From the NCBI GenBank assembly GCA_009379955.1, contig WHST01000038.1:1-47672 (forward strand): a DNA stretch of 47,672 nt, read 5' to 3'. Made by a program: the position numbers and the translations under genes. Under the pieces are notes generated by a model. That model saw only the letters and a list, made by a program, of their open reading frames with translations. It made no database searches and was not told where the DNA came from. Positions 42,226-47,672 of this stretch are shown here, in pieces. The DNA is from Streptosporangiales bacterium (GTDB lineage: Bacteria > Actinomycetota > Actinomycetes > Streptosporangiales > WHST01). The stretch's first letter is position 1. Every line of letters starts with the position of its first letter.

Positions 42226-42564
42226 TCAGGCGCCGAGCATGCCGGTGCCCATGCCGCCGCCCAGCGCCTGGGCGAACGGACCGAGCCGCTGGGTCTGCAG
42301 CTCCTGGGCGTTGGCGGAGGCGTCGCGCACCGCGGCCACGACGAGGTCGGCCAGCGTCTCGGTGTCGTCGGGGTCGACGGCCTTGGGGTCGATGAGCAGC
42401 GCCTTGAGCTCACCCGTGCCCGACACGGTCGCCTTGACCAGCCCGCCGCCGGCGGAGCCGTCGACCTCGGCCTCGGCCAGCTCCTGCTGGACCTCCACCA
42501 TCTGTTGCTGCATCTGCTGGGCCTGCTGCAGCAGCTCGTTCATGTCCGGGTTGCCTGGTATCAC
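42226..42564 (-). CDS. YbaB/EbfC nucleoid-associated protein
   Basis: The 112-residue protein has the N-terminal Gln-rich helix ([29 protein letters not shown]), the [22 protein letters not shown] strand region and a Gly-rich tail, all typical of YbaB/EbfC. It binds DNA as a dimer. The start is a GTG at 42564; the ATG at 42543 is an alternative. It sits between dnaX and recR. Confidence 0.95.
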   Translation of the reverse strand: MIPGNPDMNELLQQAQQMQQQMVEVQQELAEAEVDGSAGGGLVKATVSGTGELKALLIDPKAVDPDDTETLADLVVAAVRDASANAQELQTQRLGPFAQALGGGMGTGMLGA

Positions 42565-42641
42565 GGGCGCTCCTGCGTCTTCGATGGGTCACGCCGCCCG
42601 CCATGGGTCGACGACGTCCTCACGGGCGAGCCTACGACTCG

Positions 42642-44573
42642 TCAGGGCTCGTCGATGACCCGGGCGCCGAGCTCGCGTTCGAGCAGTGGGAGGCCGGTGA
42701 GGTCGCCGTCACCGGAGTCGGCGACCACGTCGTCGGTCTCCTCGTCGGGCAGGTCGGCGGGTGGGGTGGGGTCCGGCGGGACGGGGGGCTCGTCGCGTCG
42801 CGGTGCCGGCGCGGGCGTGGCGGCCGGCGAGGCCGCCGGGGCGTCGCCGCCCTGCGACGCGGGCGCGGGGCCGGAGCTCGCCTCGATCCGCCAGTCGACG
42901 CCGAGCACCTCGGCGAGTGCCTCGCGGAGCACGGTGTCGCAGCCGTTCTGCGCGAAGCCCTTGGCGTCGCCCTCGCGGGGGAAGACCAGGCGGAGCACGC
43001 CGCCCTCGGCGCCGGCCACCTGCGCCTTGCCGTCGAGCACCATCCAGGCGAACCTGCGCCTGGCCTTGACGGCCTCGAGCACCTCGGGCCAGAGCCGGCG
43101 CAGCTCACCGACGTCGGCGACGTCGCGTGCCCGCGCGTCGCCGGACGGCGCGACCGGGCTCGAGGCGGGGGTCGCCTCAGCGGGCGGTGGCGCGGAGGCC
43201 GCGGGCGCCGGCTCCTCGACAACGGGAGGCGCGGTCGGCACCTCGGGCGCCCGGGCCTCCGTGGGAGGCGTCGGGACGTCGGCGGGCGGAGCCTCGACCA
43301 CCGGGTCGGGAGCCGGTGCCGGTGCCGGCGCCGGCGCCGGGGTGGACGGGACGGGCTCGGCGCGCGCAGGGGCCGGCGGCGCCTCGGACCCCGTGTCGGG
43401 CGCGGAGCCGACCATGCGCAGCCGGCGTTCCATCCGGTCGAGCCGGGCGGCGAGCGCGGCCTCGCCGCCGAGCGCCTCGGGCAACAGCAACCGGGCGCAC
43501 ATCAGCTCCAGCAACAGCCGGGGCGCGGTGGCCCCGCGCATCTCGGTGAGCGCGTCGCTCACGATGTCGGCGGCCCTGGTGAGCGCGGCGGCTCCCCCGC
43601 GGTCAGCCTGGCCGCGCATGCGCTCGAGCCGGTCGGGCGGCGCGTCGAGCAACCCGCGGTGCTCGACGTCGGGGACCGCGGCGAGGACGACGAGGTCGCG
43701 GAGGCGCTGCAGCAGGTCGGCGGCGAACCTGCGCGGGTCATGGCCGCTGGAGATCACCTGGTCGACGGTCTCGAAGACGGTAGCCCCGTCACCCGCGGCG
43801 AGGGCGTCGACGACCTGGTCGAGGAGGTTCTCGTCGGTGTAGCCGAGCAGCGCGACGGACTGCTTGTACGACACGCCCTCGGCGCCCGCGCCGGCGAGCA
43901 GCTGGTCGAGCACGGACAGGGCGTCGCGTGCGCTGCCGGCGCCCGCGCGTACGACCAGGGGCAGCACCGCGGACTCGACGGCGATGCCCTCGTCCTCGCA
44001 CATCCGGGCGAGCAGCGACCGCAGCACCTGCGGCGCGATGAGCCGGAACGGGTAGTGGTGCGTGCGCGACCTGATCGTGCCGATGACCTTCTCCGGCTCG
44101 GTCGTGCAGAAGATCAGCTTGACGTGCTCGGGCGGCTCCTCGACGAGCTTGAGGAGGGCGTTGAAGCCGTCCTTGCTCACCATGTGCGCCTCGTCGATCA
44201 CGTAGATCTTGAAGCGCGACGACACGGGCGCGAAGAACGCGCGCTCGCGCAGCTCGCGGGCGTCGTCGACCCCGCCGTGCGAGGCGGCGTCGATCTCGAT
44301 CACGTCGATGCTGCCGGGGCCGTTGGGCGCGAGCGCGACGCAGGAGTCGCAGGTGCCGCACGGCTCGGGGGTGGGACCCTGAGCGCAGTTGAGCGAGCGG
44401 GCCAGCACGCGGGCGCAGGTCGTCTTGCCGCAGCCGCGCGGGCCGCTGAACAGGTAGGCATGGTGCACCCGGCCGTTGCGGATCGCCTGCTGGAGCGGCT
44501 CGGTCACATGCTCCTGGCCGACGACCTCGGCGAACGATCCGGGGCGGTACTTCCGGTACAACGCGAGGGACAC
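42642..44573 (-). CDS. dnaX: DNA polymerase III subunits gamma/tau
   Basis: From the GTG at 44573 the 643-residue protein reads MSLALYRKYRPGSFAEVVGQEHV. It has Walker A GPRGCGKTT (44-52), a zinc module with CGTCDSC, Walker B VYVIDEAHM-like and the SRTHHYPF sensor. A long Pro/Ala-rich linker (about 400-490) and a C-terminal tau domain follow. It is the clamp-loader motor. No obvious slippery site for a programmed frameshift was seen. In-frame sequence upstream of 44573 is non-homologous and rejected. Confidence 0.95.
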   Translation of the reverse strand: MSLALYRKYRPGSFAEVVGQEHVTEPLQQAIRNGRVHHAYLFSGPRGCGKTTCARVLARSLNCAQGPTPEPCGTCDSCVALAPNGPGSIDVIEIDAASHGGVDDARELRERAFFAPVSSRFKIYVIDEAHMVSKDGFNALLKLVEEPPEHVKLIFCTTEPEKVIGTIRSRTHHYPFRLIAPQVLRSLLARMCEDEGIAVESAVLPLVVRAGAGSARDALSVLDQLLAGAGAEGVSYKQSVALLGYTDENLLDQVVDALAAGDGATVFETVDQVISSGHDPRRFAADLLQRLRDLVVLAAVPDVEHRGLLDAPPDRLERMRGQADRGGAAALTRAADIVSDALTEMRGATAPRLLLELMCARLLLPEALGGEAALAARLDRMERRLRMVGSAPDTGSEAPPAPARAEPVPSTPAPAPAPAPAPDPVVEAPPADVPTPPTEARAPEVPTAPPVVEEPAPAASAPPPAEATPASSPVAPSGDARARDVADVGELRRLWPEVLEAVKARRRFAWMVLDGKAQVAGAEGGVLRLVFPREGDAKGFAQNGCDTVLREALAEVLGVDWRIEASSGPAPASQGGDAPAASPAATPAPAPRRDEPPVPPDPTPPADLPDEETDDVVADSGDGDLTGLPLLERELGARVIDEP

Positions 44574-44732
44574 GCCAGTGACCCTACCCCGCACCCCCGA
44601 CACCCAGCAGGCCCGTTCCGCCACCGCCGGATCCAGCGCACGCCAGCGGCGAAACCGCCGACGTGTGAGCGAGGGACGAAGGACCGAAGCCCCCAACCAG
44701 AGGCATTCCACAGGGAGCCGGGAACGGGGGGT

Positions 44733-44751
44733 CCGGGGGCTCGGCCCCCGG
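44733..44751 (-). terminator. Terminator-like hairpin downstream of the SRP RNA
   Basis: CCGGGGGC-TCG-GCCCCCGG is a perfect 8-bp GC stem about 55 bp beyond the 3' end of the minus-strand SRP RNA and upstream of dnaX. There is no U-tract. Confidence 0.5.
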
Positions 44752-44803
44752 GTAGATACGAGGCACCGGGGAAGGTGCGTCTGCCAGCACCGAACAAGGG
44801 CTG

Positions 44804-44899
44804 CCGGGACCCCTCACGCACCCGACAGAGCCTGCCGACCCTTGCTGCCTTCCGGCCCTGGGGGAGTTGAGCTGGGTGACGCCGCGTGAGGGGCCTGAA
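44804..44899 (-). ncRNA. ffs: Signal recognition particle RNA (4.5S type)
   Basis: On the minus strand the conserved domain IV hairpin AGGGCCGGAAGGCAGCAAGGG, with the GGAA tetraloop, lies in the middle. The ends close through a perfect 10-bp stem, CCCCTCACGC with GCGTGAGGGG. The size of about 95 nt is that of the small bacterial SRP RNA. It pairs with Ffh to target membrane proteins. The location beside dnaX and a tRNA-Ser is common in actinobacteria. Confidence 0.92.
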
Positions 44900-44938
44900 A
44901 GCAGGCTAACAGGTGGCCGGTACGCTCGGATCACACCG

Positions 44939-45026
44939 GGAGGATTCGCCTAGTGGCCTATGGCGCACGCTTGGAAAGCGTGTTGGGGGCAACCCCTCGA
45001 GAGTTCGAATCTCTCATCCTCCGCCA
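44939..45026 (+). tRNA. tRNA-Ser (anticodon GGA)
   Basis: The acceptor stem is GGAGGAT/ATCCTCC with discriminator G and an encoded CCA (45024-45026). The anticodon loop TTGGAAA gives GGA. There is a long class II variable arm around TTGGGGGCAACCCCTC and a normal T arm. From position 44970 its 3' part is duplicated at 46721, so it served as an integration site. Confidence 0.96.
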
Positions 45027-45041
45027 GCCTGACCAGGCAAA
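44970..45041. repeat. Direct repeat, left copy (attL-like, inside tRNA-Ser)
   Basis: This 72-bp segment runs from the anticodon loop of tRNA-Ser to 18 bp past the tRNA end. It is identical to 46721-46792. Perfect repeats of a tRNA 3' half are the product of site-specific integration by tyrosine recombinases. Confidence 0.9.
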
Positions 45042-45047
45042 ACGCAC

Positions 45048-45073
45048 AGGGCCGGCCCGCTCGGGCCGGCCCT
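45048..45073 (+). terminator. Rho-independent terminator after tRNA-Ser
   Basis: AGGGCCGGCCCG and CGGGCCGGCCCT form a perfect 12-bp stem with a 2-nt loop, followed by GCTTTCT. It lies 22 bp after the tRNA and would end its transcript. It is just inside the left boundary of the integrated segment and absent after the right repeat, so it may have arrived with the element. Confidence 0.8.
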
Positions 45074-45147
45074 GCTTTCTGTGGGTAGTCTCAGTTGATC
45101 TCGATCAGGCCGGGATCCGACGCCTGTCGAACCATCATCGTCGCGTC

Positions 45148-45309
45148 ATGAACGCCTGGTTCATGTCCAACCACGGCGCGCCCTTCGCGACGTCCTGGTC
45201 ACTGGAGTACGACCCCGACGGCACGCCCCCGGCGCGGGCCGCGGCAGGCGTCATACTCACCCCCGTCGAGGGAGAAGACGACTGGTGGTTCCCCTGCTGC
45301 GCGGACTAA
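45148..45309 (+). CDS. Small hypothetical protein
   Basis: From an ATG at 45148 a 53-residue frame encodes a Trp/Pro/Asp-rich peptide (NHGAPFATSWSLEYDPDGTPP, then EGEDDWWFPCCAD). The longer frame running back into tRNA-Ser is an artefact. No family is recognised and no strong ribosome site is present, so it may not be expressed. Confidence 0.35.
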   Translation: MNAWFMSNHGAPFATSWSLEYDPDGTPPARAAAGVILTPVEGEDDWWFPCCAD

Positions 45310-45342
45310 CAACGGCGACCTCATCACGACTGACGACCGGGT

Positions 45343-45585
45343 TCACTGCACGGTGGATGTCGCGTCGCGGACTTCGCGCCAGCCGGGGTTTGTGAGCCAC
45401 CGGTCGGCGATGTGGACCGTCGGCGAAATCTCGTTGCCGTCGTTCACGTCGCGGACCCGGGCGGCACCGTCCTCATCGTCCCGAAACCGCACGGAGCGGT
45501 GGGGGATCCGGTGCAGGGTCAAGGCAGTCCGCAACCTGATGCCAAACGGACATCCTGGCTTGAAGTACACGACCGGCTCTTCCAT
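45343..45585 (-). CDS. Glutaredoxin-like protein with a monothiol CPFG motif
   Basis: From the ATG at 45585 (AAGGGGAAG upstream) the 80-residue protein has the thioredoxin-fold layout VVYFKPGCPFGIRLRTALTLHRIPHRSVRFRDDE, then the cis-Pro region EISPTVHIADRWLTNPGW. It resembles NrdH/mycoredoxin proteins. The active site reads C-P-F-G, having lost the second cysteine of CPYC/CPWC, so a two-thiol mechanism is excluded. It is divergent from the TetR gene with an operator-like palindrome between them. The longer frame to 45747 runs into tetR and is rejected. Confidence 0.78.
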   Translation of the reverse strand: MEEPVVYFKPGCPFGIRLRTALTLHRIPHRSVRFRDDEDGAARVRDVNDGNEISPTVHIADRWLTNPGWREVRDATSTVQ

Positions 45586-45611
45586 GTGACTTCCCCTTGA
45601 TAGGAATCCCA

Positions 45612-45628
45612 TCATAGCCTTACTATGA
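45612..45628. promoter_or_regulatory. TetR-type operator palindrome
   Basis: TCATAG-N5-CTATGA is a perfect inverted repeat in the 66-bp space between the divergent glutaredoxin-like gene and tetR, 24 bp before the tetR GTG. It is a good candidate for autoregulation and control of both genes. Confidence 0.6.
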
Positions 45629-45651
45629 CGAACATACTGGTACTGTGACGT

Positions 45652-46260
45652 GTGGCCGTCAAGGGATCGACCGGACATCGCCAGCGCCAGGCCGAAGCCA
45701 CCAAGCGGGAGGTGGCACGCATCGCCCGGGCGCTGTTCGCAGAGCACGGCTACGTCGCCACCACGATCAGCACCATCTCCGCCGAGGCAGACATCCCGGT
45801 CCAGACGATCTACTCGGCCTTCGGATCGAAGGCGAAGATCCTCGACAAGATCACCGAGCTCTGGATGAGCGAGACTCAGACGACGTCACGTGCCGCCGCG
45901 TATCTAAACGAGCCAGACCCCGCCCGGCAGCTGAGGATGCTCGCCGAGCTCAACCGGCGCCAGATGGACGTCGGCTCCGACGTCGTCGTGATCTACCAGG
46001 AAGCGGCGGCGTCGGACCCGCAGATGGCCGAGACCCTGCGCAACGTCTTGGCCGCACGCGAGCGCGAGATCCGCAAGCTCATCGACGCCCTCGCCCCGCG
46101 GCTCCGCTCTGACCTCACGGTCGACTCGGCCCTCGACCTCACGCTGGCGCTCACCCTGCCCGAACTCTTTCACTTGCTCGTCGTCGAGCGGGGATGGAGC
46201 CCCCTCCGCTACGAGGCGTGGCTGGGAACCACCCTGGTCAGCCAACTCCTCCGAGACTGA
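45652..46260 (+). CDS. TetR family transcriptional regulator
   Basis: From a GTG at 45652 the protein has 202 residues. The N-terminal helix-turn-helix (TKREVARIARALFAEHGYVATTISTISAEADIPVQTIYSAFGSKAKILDKI) is typical of TetR, and the C-terminal ligand domain is all helical. It is divergent from the glutaredoxin-like gene, its probable target. It appears intact and is the best preserved gene of the element. Confidence 0.9.
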   Translation: MAVKGSTGHRQRQAEATKREVARIARALFAEHGYVATTISTISAEADIPVQTIYSAFGSKAKILDKITELWMSETQTTSRAAAYLNEPDPARQLRMLAELNRRQMDVGSDVVVIYQEAAASDPQMAETLRNVLAAREREIRKLIDALAPRLRSDLTVDSALDLTLALTLPELFHLLVVERGWSPLRYEAWLGTTLVSQLLRD

Positions 46261-46263
46261 CCC

Positions 46264-46395
46264 GCGGCCGCACGTCGGGCGGCGATCATCGCCGCCCGCG
46301 AACTCGAGGTCGAACGCATCCGATCGGCAATGCAGCGAGCCCAGGAGCTCACCGATGGGGCCGGCGAAGCACTCGAAGCTGCTGCCGCAGGCTGA
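46264..46395 (+). pseudogene. Coding-like remnant after tetR, no start
   Basis: Directly after the tetR stop, and in the same frame, 43 codons read as a helical Ala/Arg/Glu-rich sequence (RRAAIIAARELEVERIRSAM, then QRAQELTDGAGEALEAAAAG) ending in TGA at 46393. It has no start codon of its own near the beginning. It looks like the C-terminal end of a lost gene. The family is not recognised. Confidence 0.45.
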
Positions 46396-46455
46396 GAACC
46401 CTTCGTTGCAGGAGCCGCTGACCCCGAGCCAGACTGAAGGAGCACAAGTCGACCG

Positions 46456-46590
46456 ATGCACCTGGAAGACGAGACCGCGCTGCTCGTCGACGGCCGGCTC
46501 GAACGCGCCGACGGCGCCGTCAACCTCGTTGCCGAACGGCTCACCCCGGTTGCACGTCGGGACACGGTCACGTGCCGCGATTTCCGGTAG
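46456..46590 (+). pseudogene. Remnant of the 3' end of dnaE2 (error-prone DNA polymerase)
   Basis: The 44-codon frame MHLEDETALLVDGRLERADG...VNLVAERLTPV...CRDFR matches the extreme C terminus of DnaE2-type polymerases: HLEDETGL, then LLVRGRLER-GVVNVVAERL and the final RDFR. The segment between DET and LLV is deleted and everything upstream is missing. It is a genomic fossil brought in by or trapped in the element. Confidence 0.7.
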
Positions 46591-46720
46591 AACCTCGTTA
46601 CGCCTTGGTCTCAGTCTTGGTCTCATCCACCACCGTCCGGTGGCGTACGCCTCGTCCCGCAGTCCGACGATTCCTGCGAGTGAGTACACAGCGGAACGTC
46701 GGCGAACTACGCCGTGCGGA

Positions 46721-46792
46721 CTTGGAAAGCGTGTTGGGGGCAACCCCTCGAGAGTTCGAATCTCTCATCCTCCGCCAGCCTGACCAGGCAAA
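46721..46792. repeat. Direct repeat, right copy (attR-like)
   Basis: This is a perfect 72-bp copy of 44970-45041. It contains the anticodon stem 3' side, variable arm, T arm and acceptor 3' strand of tRNA-Ser(GGA) with CCA, but lacks the 5' half, so it is not a functional tRNA. Confidence 0.9.
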
Positions 46793-47024
46793 CGTCGAGG
46801 CCGACCCAAATGGGTTCATCGTCGCCACCAAGGCTGCGCCTAGCTGTTCAGGCTGCCGAATTCTCGGTGCGAGGAACGGGAGCTAAGAAGGTGGACGAGA
46901 CCGGCCGCCTCGCTCTCAGGTAGGTCACACACTGCCGCTGTCGTACTAGACCTGTTTCGGTTGAGGATCGTCCTGCGGAAATTCGGTTGGGGCGCGGCTT
47001 GGCGCTTGGTTACCGTCGGCCACT
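46793..47024. other. No gene seen
   Basis: Between the right repeat and the sulfotransferase gene I see no convincing coding sequence, RNA or palindrome. The base composition is more even than in the core genes. Confidence 0.5.
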
Positions 47025-47624
47025 GTGACCCATCCAGGCTTCGATTCGTACCTGATCTGCGCGACGCCACGCTCTGGAAGTACCCTGCTGTGCGGTCTGC
47101 TGGAGTCGTCCGGAGTCGCTGGCCGCCCAGCCTCCTACTTTAACCGTCGGGCTCTGCATGACTACGCCGACGATTGGCGGATAGCTCGACCTCGTGACGG
47201 ACGGATCGACGAAGCGTACGTTCGAGCGGCGCTGGCCGCCGGCAAGACATCGAATGGTGTCTTCGGCGGAAGGATCATGGCCGAGACGCTGCCGGAACTG
47301 ATCGGTGACCTTGCCGCCGATTCTGGATCAGCGGTGACCGATGTAGAGCTGTTGAGCGCCCAGTTGGGTCGGCTCAGATTCGTTCACCTGCGACGACGTG
47401 ATGTCGTGGCCCAGGCGGTGTCGTGGGCGAAGGCGCTGCAAACCCACTATTGGCATCCGGGTGAGGCCGTCAAACCCGGAGGTCAACATCCTCACTATGA
47501 CGAAGAACTGATTGGCCGGCTGGTCGCCGCAGAGCAATTGTCAATACCTGTGGATAGGTGTGTCATGCAGCTTGCTGCTGACTCGGTTGGTCGTCGGGTC
47601 GTTCGACGAGTTTGCCTTTCTTGA
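47025..47624 (+). pseudogene. Stf0-type sulfotransferase, truncated
   Basis: From a GTG at 47025 the frame begins with FDSYLICATPRSGSTLLCGLLESSGVAGRPASYF, the 5'-PAPS-binding and trehalose-recognition start of Stf0 sulfotransferases. LRFVHLRRRDVVAQAVSWAKALQTHYWHPGE follows. The family usually goes on with EEHNAAWRxWF and a second half. Here, after IGRLVAAEQ at about 47540, the sequence becomes unrelated and overlaps the antisense end of an IS-like gene. An insertion thus removed the C-terminal third. Confidence 0.7.
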
Positions 47625-47672
47625 AGGTCGCTCCTGTTCGGACGAGGGCGACGAGGTGGGGTGCGTTGACGG
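47563..47672 (-). CDS. Partial transposase-like gene, C-terminal end
   Basis: The minus strand from the window edge reads VNAPHLVALVRTGATFKKGK, then LVERPDDQPSQQQAA, and stops at 47563. This is the style of C-terminal tail I recall from actinobacterial insertion-sequence transposases, but I cannot assign the IS family. It breaks the sulfotransferase frame, supporting an insertion. The rest lies outside the window. Confidence 0.5.
   Translation of the reverse strand, partial: VNAPHLVALVRTGATFKKGKLVERPDDQPSQQQAA

Larger units (their letters stand above)
44970..46792. mobile_element. Remnant of a tRNA-Ser-integrated element
   Basis: About 1.8 kb is bounded by the 72-bp perfect repeats. It holds a small hypothetical ORF, a divergent glutaredoxin-like/TetR pair and fragments of older genes, among them a dnaE2 3' end. 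No integrase is intact, so the element cannot move by itself. The content is unlike the flanking housekeeping genes and has many short broken frames. Confidence 0.75.

Noticed and set aside
44953-45309. 118-codon frame starting inside tRNA-Ser
   Set aside because: The first 65 codons translate the tRNA and its terminator; only the part from 45148 could be a gene.
46598-46831. Minus-strand frame that could be the end of an integrase, ending with ETKTETKA
   Set aside because: It has no tyrosine-recombinase motifs and half of it lies inside the duplicated tRNA sequence; at most a tiny remnant, not supportable.

Overview
The window is chromosomal DNA from a high-GC actinobacterium. The evidence is very GC-rich codon usage, frequent GTG/TTG starts, a WhiB protein, mycobacterium-like ArsA/PonA2 synteny, and the typical dnaX-ybaB-recR and lysC-asd neighbourhoods. 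I cannot name a genus from the sequence alone.

Layout. (1) 243-11096 is a conserved actinobacterial core block in the order of M. tuberculosis Rv3677c-Rv3683: MBL hydrolase, RidA, DUF4177, two ArsA/Get3-like ATPases, WhiB4-like protein, PonA2-like penicillin-binding protein and a metallophosphoesterase. A NUDIX gene, a MarR-MFS pair and a YqeY gene are interspersed. (2) 11200-14186 holds a DivIVA-like coiled-coil protein, tRNA-Pro(CGG) and two small membrane proteins. (3) 14195-22312 is one minus-strand operon: dimethylglycine dehydrogenase-like enzyme, CysK-like PLP enzyme, soxB, soxD, soxA, soxG. (4) 22560-27194 holds an ECF41 sigma factor with an NAD-dependent reductase and a membrane protein, a LysR regulator, and a multi-spanning membrane protein followed by a decayed paralogue. 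(5) 27210-38175 is a choline/glycine-betaine block: an ABC importer with a fused double permease, choline dehydrogenase, betaine aldehyde dehydrogenase, an IclR regulator, a stand-alone DmdA/GcvT-like methyltransferase, a second IclR regulator and an MTHFR-like reductase. (6) 38414-44899 is housekeeping: asd, lysC (with a strong internal beta-subunit start), DUF5063, recR, ybaB, dnaX and the SRP RNA. (7) 44939-46792 is a tRNA-Ser(GGA) gene whose 3' part is perfectly duplicated (72 bp), enclosing about 1.7 kb of mostly decayed accessory DNA. (8) The right end has a truncated Stf0 sulfotransferase running into the end of an insertion-sequence-like gene.

How the genes work together. Regions 3 and 5 give an almost complete route choline -> betaine aldehyde -> glycine betaine -> dimethylglycine -> sarcosine -> glycine, plus betaine uptake. 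The betaine-to-dimethylglycine step has no betaine-homocysteine methyltransferase and no Rieske monooxygenase in the window. What is present is a DmdA-like tetrahydrofolate methyltransferase next to an MTHFR-like enzyme, under IclR regulators. The best candidate for an undescribed system here is therefore a tetrahydrofolate-dependent betaine demethylation branch that makes 5-methyl-THF and oxidises it to 5,10-methylene-THF, joining the one-carbon output of the sarcosine oxidase. This is an inference from gene content and needs testing; DMSP is the main alternative substrate.

Intergenic regions carry two families of long near-perfect palindromes, at 10-58 and 38304-38364, and at 100-147, 11129-11178, 12950-12999 and 22450-22503. 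They act plausibly as bidirectional terminators or are miniature repeated elements.
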